From: CAIUGU01 sp965279735
Lineage (GTDB): Bacteria; Pseudomonadota; Gammaproteobacteria; Steroidobacterales; Steroidobacteraceae
NCBI GenBank assembly: GCA_965279735.1
Contig: OZ257260.1
Span: 1,922,001-1,986,000 of the forward strand
DNA length: 64,000 nucleotides
Reading direction: 5' to 3'
Both the position numbers and the translations under genes were made by a program. The notes below the pieces were generated by a model. The model saw only the letters and a list, made by a program, of their open reading frames with translations, did no database searches and was not told where the DNA came from. Positions within the stretch are counted from its first letter, which is position 1; each line of letters begins with the position of its first letter. Positions 56,922 through 64,000 of this stretch are shown one piece after another.

Positions 56922-58646
56922 TCAGTTGGGAACGATATAGGCATTCGTGAAGTCGGGGTCGGTTCCGACTGCACGACGAACAACACCTTGTAGACGACGA
57001 TCCTGCACATACGACTGTCCGCGTTCGTAGTTTGCAATGATCGCGACATCCTCGATAAGAATCTCTTGTATCTTTCCAAATGCTTCCATTCTTTCGGTTG
57101 CGTCGGTAGCGCTTTGTGCCACCCGCACCAATCGATCGACTTCGGGATTGCTGTAGCCCCCATGATTGTTAGGATTCCATGACGACAGCAAATCGCCAAA
57201 AGTGAGGGGATCGTTGTAATCCGGCGCCCATCCAACCATCGCCAGATCAAAATCCCCAGCCTGGGTCTTGGCGATTCTTTGCTTGAATATCTGCGGATCA
57301 AGCCGAATCTCGATGCCCAGGTGCTCCTTGAATACAGACTGAAAATATTGGGCCTGCTTTAGCGCGGAGGGAGTATCGTCGAAAAGCATTGTCAACGGCG
57401 GTATTACATTGATCTGAAGTTCCGCTTTTGCAATCTCCAGATCCTTAAGAGCTTGATCGTAGTCTGTCGCAATTTTCCTAGCGGGATACTCTTGGCGAAA
57501 AAGCCCTTCAACACCACGAAGCCAAACCGGGAAAATCGAGTCCGCAGGAATCAGACCAGGTGTCTTGAGTACCCGATAGACGAGTTCATTCTTATCAATG
57601 ACTCCCCGCAAAGCCTGGCGTAGACGCTTGTTCCGAGTGACTCGATCCGCACGATGATTCACTGCCAGATACCAGACCGAGCCATCGCGCATCTGGTGAA
57701 TCGGCCATCCCTCCTGCAAAACCATCTTCAGACTGTCAGAGCCCAGACCAGAATCCATGCCAACCATTGCTACCCTGCCATCCCTATACAGGTTGAGCAT
57801 GGCGTTTGAATCCGACGTGATATAGGGAATACTGATCTTATCTAATCTTATTCTTCCGGCATCCCAATATAGGGGGTTCTTCTTCATTGTCAGGGATGCC
57901 CCGTGTACCCAGTCGGCAAGCACGAATGGACCATTGAACAGTAGGTCTTCCTTATCTGCACCGTAACGACCGTTGCGACTCTTGTAGAAATCCTCTTTGA
58001 TGGGTAATAGCGTAGCGAATGTCGCCAGCTTGTCGAAGTACGGAACCGGGCTACCGAATTCGACAAGCAGTTCGTAATCGCTGACGGCCCTAACCCCCAA
58101 TGCATCCGGCGGCAATTCACCGTTGGTAATTGCCTCGGCGTTTTTCAGTGGGTATACGAGAAACGCATAGGGTGAGGCATTCTTGGGATCAGCCACCAGT
58201 CTCCATGCAAAAACGAAATCCTTCGCGCTAACCTCCGAACCATCGCTCCAGCGCGCTCCATGTCGAAGATGGAATCTCGCTTCCTTTGCCTGAATGTCCC
58301 AAGATTCGGCAACTCCTGGAACAATCTCGTTGTGTTCATTCAGCCGCAGCAATCCTTCGATGGTGTGCCCAAGTATGAATCCACTTTGGACATCTTGCGT
58401 TCTCGTGCTGTCCAGTTGCGGCGGTTCATACATCGACACGAGGGCAATGGCATTAGCCCTCCCGTCAATTCCCAGCGATGCACCTTTGTTCCCGCCACCC
58501 GTAAAGCCGGATATCCAGCCAAGAACCCAGATCAGCAGGACCAAGATAGCGAGTGCGATGCCTAAACCCGACAGCGCCATCAAGCGCGTCTGACGACCGG
58601 TTAAAACCGCAGGTGAGGTCGGATTTTTAACTGTCGGTGCGGTCAT
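56922..58646 (-). CDS. peptide-binding protein, membrane-anchored (third of three)
   Basis: A 574-residue SBP_bac_5-type binding protein. Instead of a lipobox or cleaved signal it has an N-terminal membrane anchor (LSGLGIALAILVLLIWVLGW). Family words include LTMLFDDTPSALKQAQYFQS and DLAMVGWAPDYNDPLTFGDL. It should feed peptides to OppBCDF. This gene looks clearly more AT-rich than its two paralogues upstream (for example the stretches coding for residues 280-420), so it may have come from another source or diverged more. It overlaps the second paralogue by ATGA. Confidence 0.88.
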   Translation of the reverse strand: MTAPTVKNPTSPAVLTGRQTRLMALSGLGIALAILVLLIWVLGWISGFTGGGNKGASLGIDGRANAIALVSMYEPPQLDSTRTQDVQSGFILGHTIEGLLRLNEHNEIVPGVAESWDIQAKEARFHLRHGARWSDGSEVSAKDFVFAWRLVADPKNASPYAFLVYPLKNAEAITNGELPPDALGVRAVSDYELLVEFGSPVPYFDKLATFATLLPIKEDFYKSRNGRYGADKEDLLFNGPFVLADWVHGASLTMKKNPLYWDAGRIRLDKISIPYITSDSNAMLNLYRDGRVAMVGMDSGLGSDSLKMVLQEGWPIHQMRDGSVWYLAVNHRADRVTRNKRLRQALRGVIDKNELVYRVLKTPGLIPADSIFPVWLRGVEGLFRQEYPARKIATDYDQALKDLEIAKAELQINVIPPLTMLFDDTPSALKQAQYFQSVFKEHLGIEIRLDPQIFKQRIAKTQAGDFDLAMVGWAPDYNDPLTFGDLLSSWNPNNHGGYSNPEVDRLVRVAQSATDATERMEAFGKIQEILIEDVAIIANYERGQSYVQDRRLQGVVRRAVGTDPDFTNAYIVPN

Positions 58647-60346
58647 TTTGCGATGTATGCATGCTTGAAATCAGGATCTGTCCCTATCGCCCTGCGGATG
58701 ACGCCCTTCAGACGCGGATCGACCAGGTACATCTGCCCGCGTTCATAGTTGGGAAGGATTACCGCGTCTTCAGCCACGATGCGCTGGATTTCCCCGAACG
58801 CGTGCATTCGCTCCTCGGTATCCAGAGCGTTTTGAGCGACTGCCACCCAGCGATCGTATTCCGGGTTGTTGTACTTGCCGCTATTGTTGGGATTCCATGA
58901 CGCGAACAGATCACCGAACGTCATGGGATCGTCGTAGTCGGGACCCCAGCCATACACAGCCATTTCGAACTCGCCGGCCTCGACCTTCGCCAGGCGTTGC
59001 TTGAAGATTTGGCGGTCGATGCGGATCTCGAGCCCCAGCGTCTGCCTGTAGAGATCCTGGAAGTATTCGGCGCTCTTGCCGGCCAACTCCGTGTCCTGCG
59101 TCAACAACGAAACAGGTGGCCACTTTTCAAAACCCAGCTCCTGCCGCGCAAGCTCGAGATACTTTCTTGCGGCAACGAGATCGTATTTTATTTCGGGAGG
59201 AGGATATTCCTGCCGGAACAATCCATGCGCCCCCTGCAACCATCCCGGGAATAATGAAGGCAACGGTGTGTAGCCAGGAACCTTCAGCGCCCGATAGACC
59301 AGAGTGTTGTTGTCGGTAACGAGCTGCAGCGCCTTGCGGAAATTGTGGTTGGAAGTAATACGGTCGGGGCGGTGGTTGAAATTCAGATACCAGATGCTGC
59401 CATCATTCATGCGATCGATGGGCCACCCTTCGATGAGGGCACGCTTCAGCCCTTCGGGTGGAATTCCGTTGGAACTACCCGCGACAGCTACGTTGCCATC
59501 CTTGAACAGATTCAAAATGGTCGCCGTATCCGGCGTGAGGTAAGGGATATCAATCGCGTTGATGCGAATACTGTCGGCATTCCAGTAACCCGGATTCTTG
59601 TCCATGCGGATTCGAGCACCGTGCACCCACTGGCTGAGCAGGTAAGGTCCGTTGTAGAGCATATCCTCCGCATTCGCGCCGAATTTTCCCTGGCGGCTTT
59701 CGTAAAAGTCCCTGCGCACGGGCAGATACGGGGTCGTCGTGACTATCTTGAGAAAGTAAGGCAGCGGACGTTCAAGCTGCACTTCAAGGGTTCGATCATC
59801 TATTGCCCGCAACCCCAGAGCCGTGAGCGGCAGTTTGCCGGTGTTGACTGCCTCCCCGTTTTTTATGGGGTACAAAAGGAACGCCTGCTTGGATGCAACC
59901 TCGGGATCCAGGCCTTTCGTCCAGCCGTAGACGAAATCCTGAGCTTTCACAGGCTGGCCATCGCTCCAGAGCGCGTTGGAACGCAGACGAAACGTGGCGC
60001 CATCGGCACGCAGTTCCCAGGATTCAGCGACACCGCCCGTGAGTTCATTGTGTTCGTTGAACTCGAGCAGGCCTTCCATGACATGCCCGAGAACGAAATT
60101 GCTGATGGCATCGAGCGATCGCGTGCTGTTGAGCTCTGGTGCGTCTGAATTCAGCACCATCGTGACTGTGCGGGCTTCGAGGTCGAGCCCTTTTGCAACC
60201 ACGACACCCCCGCCAGTGATGCGGGAAAACCAGTTCAATACGATGAGAAGCACAATGAATCCGGCAATGGCGATGCCGGCAAGAATCATCAGCGAGCGAC
60301 TGGCAGCCCGGCTTTGAGTAACAACGGCTGCCGGCGTAGCACTCAT
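58643..60346 (-). CDS. peptide-binding protein, membrane-anchored (second of three)
   Basis: The 567-residue SBP_bac_5-type protein starts MSATPAAVVTQSRAASRSLM with an anchor helix (ILAGIAIAGFIVLLIVLNWF). Later words EMAVYGWGPDYDDPMTFGDL and ASWNPNNSGKYNNPEYDRWV are shared with its neighbours. It is in the same operon as the two paralogues and the OppBCDF genes; the start is at 60346, one base overlapping the previous stop (TGATG). Which peptides each binding protein takes cannot be told from sequence. Confidence 0.9.
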   Translation of the reverse strand: MSATPAAVVTQSRAASRSLMILAGIAIAGFIVLLIVLNWFSRITGGGVVVAKGLDLEARTVTMVLNSDAPELNSTRSLDAISNFVLGHVMEGLLEFNEHNELTGGVAESWELRADGATFRLRSNALWSDGQPVKAQDFVYGWTKGLDPEVASKQAFLLYPIKNGEAVNTGKLPLTALGLRAIDDRTLEVQLERPLPYFLKIVTTTPYLPVRRDFYESRQGKFGANAEDMLYNGPYLLSQWVHGARIRMDKNPGYWNADSIRINAIDIPYLTPDTATILNLFKDGNVAVAGSSNGIPPEGLKRALIEGWPIDRMNDGSIWYLNFNHRPDRITSNHNFRKALQLVTDNNTLVYRALKVPGYTPLPSLFPGWLQGAHGLFRQEYPPPEIKYDLVAARKYLELARQELGFEKWPPVSLLTQDTELAGKSAEYFQDLYRQTLGLEIRIDRQIFKQRLAKVEAGEFEMAVYGWGPDYDDPMTFGDLFASWNPNNSGKYNNPEYDRWVAVAQNALDTEERMHAFGEIQRIVAEDAVILPNYERGQMYLVDPRLKGVIRRAIGTDPDFKHAYIAK

Positions 60347-62076
60347 CAGGTTCGGTCTTCGGTCAGGTATGCGTAGGTGAAATCGGGATCCGTGCCGACA
60401 ACCCGCCTGATGACACCCTTCAGGCGCTTGTCACCGACGAACACCTGCCCACGTTCGAACAAGGGAATCAGCGCGGCGTCTTCAAGCAGGACACGCTGGA
60501 CGTTCCCGAACGCGTCCATTCTGGTAGTGGCATCGAGAGACCCCATCGCTGTCCGCACGGAGCGGTCGACCTCGGCATTGCTGTAGCGCCCCCGGTTGTT
60601 GAGATTCCAGGAGGCGAACAGATCGCCGAAGGTCAGCGCGTCGTCGAAATCCGGCGACCATCCCGCCATGACGAGATCGAAATCACCATTGGTCATCTTG
60701 TCCAGCCGTTGCCGGAATATCTGCGGATCGAGCCGGATCTCGAGGCCGAGACGTTCCAGTAAAACATTCTGCAGGTAGGCGCCGATCTTCACGTTCAAGG
60801 GCAAATCCGTGATCAGCAACGAAATCGGTGGAATGGCATCGAGGTTAAGTTCCTGCTTCGCGAGGGCGAGATGTTGTCTCGCGGCTTCGACGTCGATCTT
60901 CAGCGGCGCCGGTGGATATTCCTGGCGGAACAGCCTTTCTTTGCCCTGCACCTGCGCAGGGAAAAGCGACACGCCGGGAGCGTAGCCAGGAAGCTTGATG
61001 ACCTGGTTGACGAGCTCGGTTGAGTCCACCACGAGCTGCATGGCCTTGCGAAAATGAAAGTTGCGCGTCAGGCGATCCTGCCGGTGGTTGAAATCGATGA
61101 ACCAGATCATCCCTTCGTTGTACCGCGAGATCGGCCAGCGATGGGCCAACACGTCGGTGAGCTGATCGGGTTCGAGACCGATGGATTGCCCCGCCATCGC
61201 CACACGTCCATCCTTGTAGAGATTCATAATGGCAGTGGTATCTGACGTGATGTACGGATGATCTATCGCCTGGAGATGCACGAGATCCGGATTCCAGTAG
61301 CGGGGATTCTTCTCGAACCGGAAGCTGGCGCCATGTATCCAGCGCGACAACGTAAAAGGTCCGTTGTAGAGCAGGTCCACGGCATCCGCGCCGTACCGCC
61401 CTTTCCTGCTCGCGTAGAAATCCTCGCGAATGGGGAAGAACGTCTTGAACGCAACGAGCTTGTCGAAGAAGGCGATCGGCCGCTCGAATTGAATCTCGAG
61501 CGTGGTGTCATCGACCGCGCGGACGCCCAGCGCATCCGGCGGCAGTTTCCCGGTATTGACCGCTTCCGCATTTTTTACGGGATAAAGAATGAAGGCGTAC
61601 TCGGATGCATTGGCGGGATCCACCACTCTGCGCCACGCGAATACGAAATCCTTCGCAGTGACGGGTTGATCATCGCTCCAGCGTGAATCCTTGCGGAGAT
61701 GGAACGTGGCGCCATCAGGGCGGATTTCCCAACGTTCTGAGACGCCTCCGATGATGGCGCCATGCTCGTCGTAGCGCAGCAGGCCTTCCATGACGTGACC
61801 GAGCACATAACTGCTGTATGCATCGGTCGCTCGCGTGCTGTCGAGCTCGCGAGGCTCGAACTGGTACGCCAGGCTGATTTCCTTCGCAACCATGTCGACT
61901 GCCTGCTTCGCCCTATCCCCGCCTGCCGTGTGGGCTGCGAGCCAACCGGACACCAGCAGCAGCACTGCGAAACATGCAACGGCCCAGGCGCCTAGCCATA
62001 ACAACTGCCGGGTGGCAGCGCGGCTGGTCGATTTTCCCGGATCGGAGATCGCTTCATTCATTGGCCGGGCAATCAT
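60346..62076 (-). CDS. peptide-binding protein, membrane-anchored (first of three)
   Basis: The first gene of the operon encodes an SBP_bac_5-type protein with an N-terminal anchor (LLWLGAWAVACFAVLLLVSG) and the family words DLVMAGWSPDFDDALTFGDL and ASWNLNNRGRYSNAEVDRSV. The start is uncertain: 62076 follows GGAAAGG closely, 62061 gives an N-terminus like the paralogues (MNEAISDPGKSTSRAA), and 62106 is the open-frame limit. It ends one base into the second paralogue. The divergent region 62107-62214 should hold the operon promoter. Confidence 0.88.
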   Translation of the reverse strand: MIARPMNEAISDPGKSTSRAATRQLLWLGAWAVACFAVLLLVSGWLAAHTAGGDRAKQAVDMVAKEISLAYQFEPRELDSTRATDAYSSYVLGHVMEGLLRYDEHGAIIGGVSERWEIRPDGATFHLRKDSRWSDDQPVTAKDFVFAWRRVVDPANASEYAFILYPVKNAEAVNTGKLPPDALGVRAVDDTTLEIQFERPIAFFDKLVAFKTFFPIREDFYASRKGRYGADAVDLLYNGPFTLSRWIHGASFRFEKNPRYWNPDLVHLQAIDHPYITSDTTAIMNLYKDGRVAMAGQSIGLEPDQLTDVLAHRWPISRYNEGMIWFIDFNHRQDRLTRNFHFRKAMQLVVDSTELVNQVIKLPGYAPGVSLFPAQVQGKERLFRQEYPPAPLKIDVEAARQHLALAKQELNLDAIPPISLLITDLPLNVKIGAYLQNVLLERLGLEIRLDPQIFRQRLDKMTNGDFDLVMAGWSPDFDDALTFGDLFASWNLNNRGRYSNAEVDRSVRTAMGSLDATTRMDAFGNVQRVLLEDAALIPLFERGQVFVGDKRLKGVIRRVVGTDPDFTYAYLTEDRT

Positions 62077-62214
62077 GCCTTTCCGCGCTTGATGGTGCCA
62101 AGACATTCCAATAACTGGCCGGGTCAGGAAATTGTTACGACCGGCGCCTTGTATGTTTCGTTCCCAATCCGGCCGCGGTATGGTTCGGATACCAATTGCT
62201 TGCGAACTTGGACC

Positions 62215-62454
62215 ATGGTCTTTTTGGCTACCAAAGCTCAGACAACCGATCAGGAACTGATCGTGACGCTCACCGACGGGCGAACGCTGTCAGTACCGCT
62301 GGTCTGGTTTCCCCGTTTGGTCGGGGCGACGGCAGAACAGAGAGCCAATGTGCGCCTGCTAGGCGCTGGAGAGGGAATTCACTGGCCGGATGTCGATGAA
62401 GACATCAGCGTGGCGGGACTATTCCGTGGAGAGCGGGCCGTCAATCGGCACTAA
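62215..62454 (+). CDS. DUF2442 domain protein
   Basis: The 79-residue product (MVFLATKAQTTDQELIVTLT) carries RTLSVPLVWFPRLVGATAEQ and GEGIHWPDVDEDISVAGLFR, the pattern of DUF2442. These are small proteins often linked with toxin-antitoxin or nucleic-acid-binding partners such as DUF4160, but none is next to it here. The ribosome site is weak; the open frame extends to 62089. Confidence 0.82.
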   Translation: MVFLATKAQTTDQELIVTLTDGRTLSVPLVWFPRLVGATAEQRANVRLLGAGEGIHWPDVDEDISVAGLFRGERAVNRH

Positions 62455-62472
62455 CCCGCCCGCGCTTGCCAC

Positions 62473-63276
62473 CTACCTCGGCTGACTCCGCCGTCTTGCA
62501 CGGGCGAGCAGGTAGCGGAACGTGTTGTGGAACTCGTAGGTACCGCTCGCTGTTTTATAGGGAGCGGCTGCCTTGGTCAGCGCCTTGCGAACGACGTCTT
62601 CGCCGGCTTCCTGCAGGGCTGCAGCGCCAGGTCCGCTTGCCAACATCCCCCGACACAGTGTCTTGAAGTCCTTGTAGACCCACAAGCAATCCACCTCATC
62701 AGAGCGCAGTGGCTCGAAGCCGGCCTGCTCGGCGAGGGGTTCAAGCGTGTTCGCGGCAGAGAGTGCAAAAGGTCCGGGTGCGCCCGGCTCCGGGGGCGGC
62801 AGGAGCGCGCCAAAGGCCTTGAATAGAGCGAGTGCCTGAGCCTTCTCGGGACCTCCCCAGATCGCCATGGCCAGCATGCCTTCGGGTTTCAGGACGTGAC
62901 GGACCTGGCGCAGGGCATTCAGCGGACTTCCTGCGAACTGGAAGGCATTGAAACCAGTGACGATATCGAACTGGGCTTCGGCAAAAGGCAGCGCTTCCAT
63001 GTCGCCCTGCCGGAAATCGCCTCCAGGAACGCGTTCCCGGGCAATTTCGAGAAAGGGTTCGGTGGCGTCGATGCCCGTGACGGTCATGCCCTGTTCGGCG
63101 GCCATGCGCGCGAACAGGCCAGAGCCGCACCCGATATCCAGCAAGTGCACGCCGGGTTTGACGGGCAACCTGGCAAGCACGGACTTGTACAGGGGCAGCA
63201 CCATGGCTTCCTGAACGTCGGCCCAATCGCGGGCCCGCTGGCCCCACAATGCGCTTTGGCTTTCTGCGGTACTCAT
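62473..63276 (-). CDS. class I SAM-dependent methyltransferase
   Basis: A 267-residue protein with motif I LLDIGCGSGLFARMAAEQGM, motif II TGIDATEPFLEIARERVPGG and GDMEALPFAEAQFDIVTGFN. The later part has MLAMAIWGGPEKAQALALFK. The pattern is that of Ubi/menaquinone-type or small-molecule methyltransferases; the substrate is unknown. It lies 17 bases downstream of the hslO gene on the same strand, so co-transcription is likely. Confidence 0.88.
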   Translation of the reverse strand: MSTAESQSALWGQRARDWADVQEAMVLPLYKSVLARLPVKPGVHLLDIGCGSGLFARMAAEQGMTVTGIDATEPFLEIARERVPGGDFRQGDMEALPFAEAQFDIVTGFNAFQFAGSPLNALRQVRHVLKPEGMLAMAIWGGPEKAQALALFKAFGALLPPPEPGAPGPFALSAANTLEPLAEQAGFEPLRSDEVDCLWVYKDFKTLCRGMLASGPGAAALQEAGEDVVRKALTKAAAPYKTASGTYEFHNTFRYLLARARRRSQPR

Positions 63277-63293
63277 GGCTGCATTTTCCTCTA

Positions 63294-64000
63294 TCAGTGC
63301 CTGGTGCCCGTGCCCTCACCTGCCCCGGGCTTGAATATCCGTTCGACATCGATGGCGTCGAAAGTATAGGCGCGATTGCAGAAGTCGCACCGCACCTCGA
63401 CATCGCCGCGCTCTGCCACAATCGAGTGGACCTCTTCCGATCCGAGCGACTGCAGTACGCCCTGTACGCGTTCCCGCGAGCACTTGCAACGGAACGAGAC
63501 CGGCGTGGCCTCGAACAACCGCACGTCATCCTCATTGAACAGACGGCGCAGGATCTCACTGTCGCTCAAGGTCTGCAGCTCTTCGGGCTTCAGCGTGTCG
63601 GCGAGGAGTTGCACCCGATGCCAGGCATCATCGATCTCGGCGAGACGCGCGGAGGTGTCGATATTGCCCGCCGGCAAACGTTGCAGAAGCATCCCCGATG
63701 CGCCGTTTTCGTCAGCATGCAGCCAGAGGCGGGTCGGCAACTGCTCCGAAGTTTCAAAGTAGACCTGTAAACAATCGGCCAGCCGCGCGCCTGCAAGCGG
63801 CACGATCCCCTGGTAGCGCTGCGCCAGGTCGTCCGTTTCAATCGTTACCGTGAGGCGTCCTTCTCCGGACAGCACGGCAATGTCACGGGTCCCGGGATCC
63901 TCGCGATAACGAGCCAGAGCACGGACATTCAGTTTGTCGGTGCATTGAGCCAGGAGCAGATGCATGGGGCCTTGTCCCTGCAACTGTAGCGTCAGCAACC
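63294..64000 (-). CDS. hslO: Hsp33 redox-regulated chaperone, N-terminus cut by window edge
   Basis: The frame is open through base 64000 and ends at 63294, giving 234 visible residues of an expected near-290. The four zinc cysteines are present in FRCKCSRERVQGVL and VRCDFCNRAYTFDAI, with the oxidation-sensing spacing of Hsp33. Upstream the DIAVLSGEGRLTVTIETDDL and LAGARLADCLQVYFETSEQL segments match the N-terminal domain. Hsp33 holds unfolding proteins during oxidative stress in the cytoplasm. The start codon is outside the window. Confidence 0.93.
   Translation of the reverse strand, partial: LLTLQLQGQGPMHLLLAQCTDKLNVRALARYREDPGTRDIAVLSGEGRLTVTIETDDLAQRYQGIVPLAGARLADCLQVYFETSEQLPTRLWLHADENGASGMLLQRLPAGNIDTSARLAEIDDAWHRVQLLADTLKPEELQTLSDSEILRRLFNEDDVRLFEATPVSFRCKCSRERVQGVLQSLGSEEVHSIVAERGDVEVRCDFCNRAYTFDAIDVERIFKPGAGEGTGTRH

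Overview
The window looks like a chromosomal segment of a GC-rich Gram-negative bacterium, most likely a gammaproteobacterium near the Xanthomonadales/Nevskiales/Steroidobacter group. This is inference from gene content: a TonB-dependent receptor, EmrAB-type efflux, a full kdpFABCDE cluster, secreted alpha/beta hydrolases, Tam and Hsp33. Coding density is high and tight operons with 4-base ATGA/GTGA overlaps are common. No rRNA, tRNA, CRISPR array or complete insertion sequence was seen. Both edges cut genes: an SRPBCC protein on the left and Hsp33 on the right.

Left part (1-18,400). A membrane-anchored AraC regulator is followed on the same strand by a tiny ORF, a methyltransferase and an SRPBCC protein in a relatively AT-rich stretch. 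Then come a glyoxalase-fold protein, a secreted SGNH hydrolase, an actP-like acetate/cation symporter with its DUF485 partner, a secreted lipase-like hydrolase, a B3-type metallo-hydrolase, a quinone-oxidoreductase-like enzyme, a TauE/SafE permease, a lipoprotein, a truncated CDF-like transporter and a TonB-dependent receptor. An HxlR regulator drives an emrAB-like efflux operon and has a clear palindromic operator upstream.

Middle (18,400-43,700). A secreted two-domain VOC protein precedes the kdp operon (an extra 30-residue membrane ORF, then kdpF, A, B, C, D, E), which handles potassium uptake and its sensing. A TPR/winged-helix regulator paired with a beta-propeller follows, then a periplasmic SMP-30-like propeller. 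A glycogen-to-trehalose operon (ferritin-like PA2169 protein, glgX, treY, treZ, amylo-alpha-1,6-glucosidase) is next. A DUF2934 protein and a hybrid histidine kinase coupled to a metallo-beta-lactamase-fold hydrolase close the section.

Right part (43,700-64,000). An arsR-SRPBCC pair is interrupted by a 300-base element with perfect 21-base terminal inverted repeats. Removing it with one copy of a TA duplication restores an ATGA overlap between the two genes. Then follow tam, a stand-alone EF-G with a clear terminator, a GFA protein, a natural fusion of a TrhO-type rhodanese with an RluA-type pseudouridine synthase, a bicupin coupled to an SDR lacking the YxxxK motif, and an ArsC/Spx-like protein. 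A seven-gene peptide ABC transporter operon has three tandem membrane-anchored substrate-binding proteins and an OppC permease carrying a fibronectin-III-like insert. DUF2442, a methyltransferase and hslO end the window.

The most unusual items are the MITE-like element inside arsR-SRPBCC, the FN3-containing OppC with its three binding proteins, the TrhO-RluA fusion, and the SDR without its catalytic pair.
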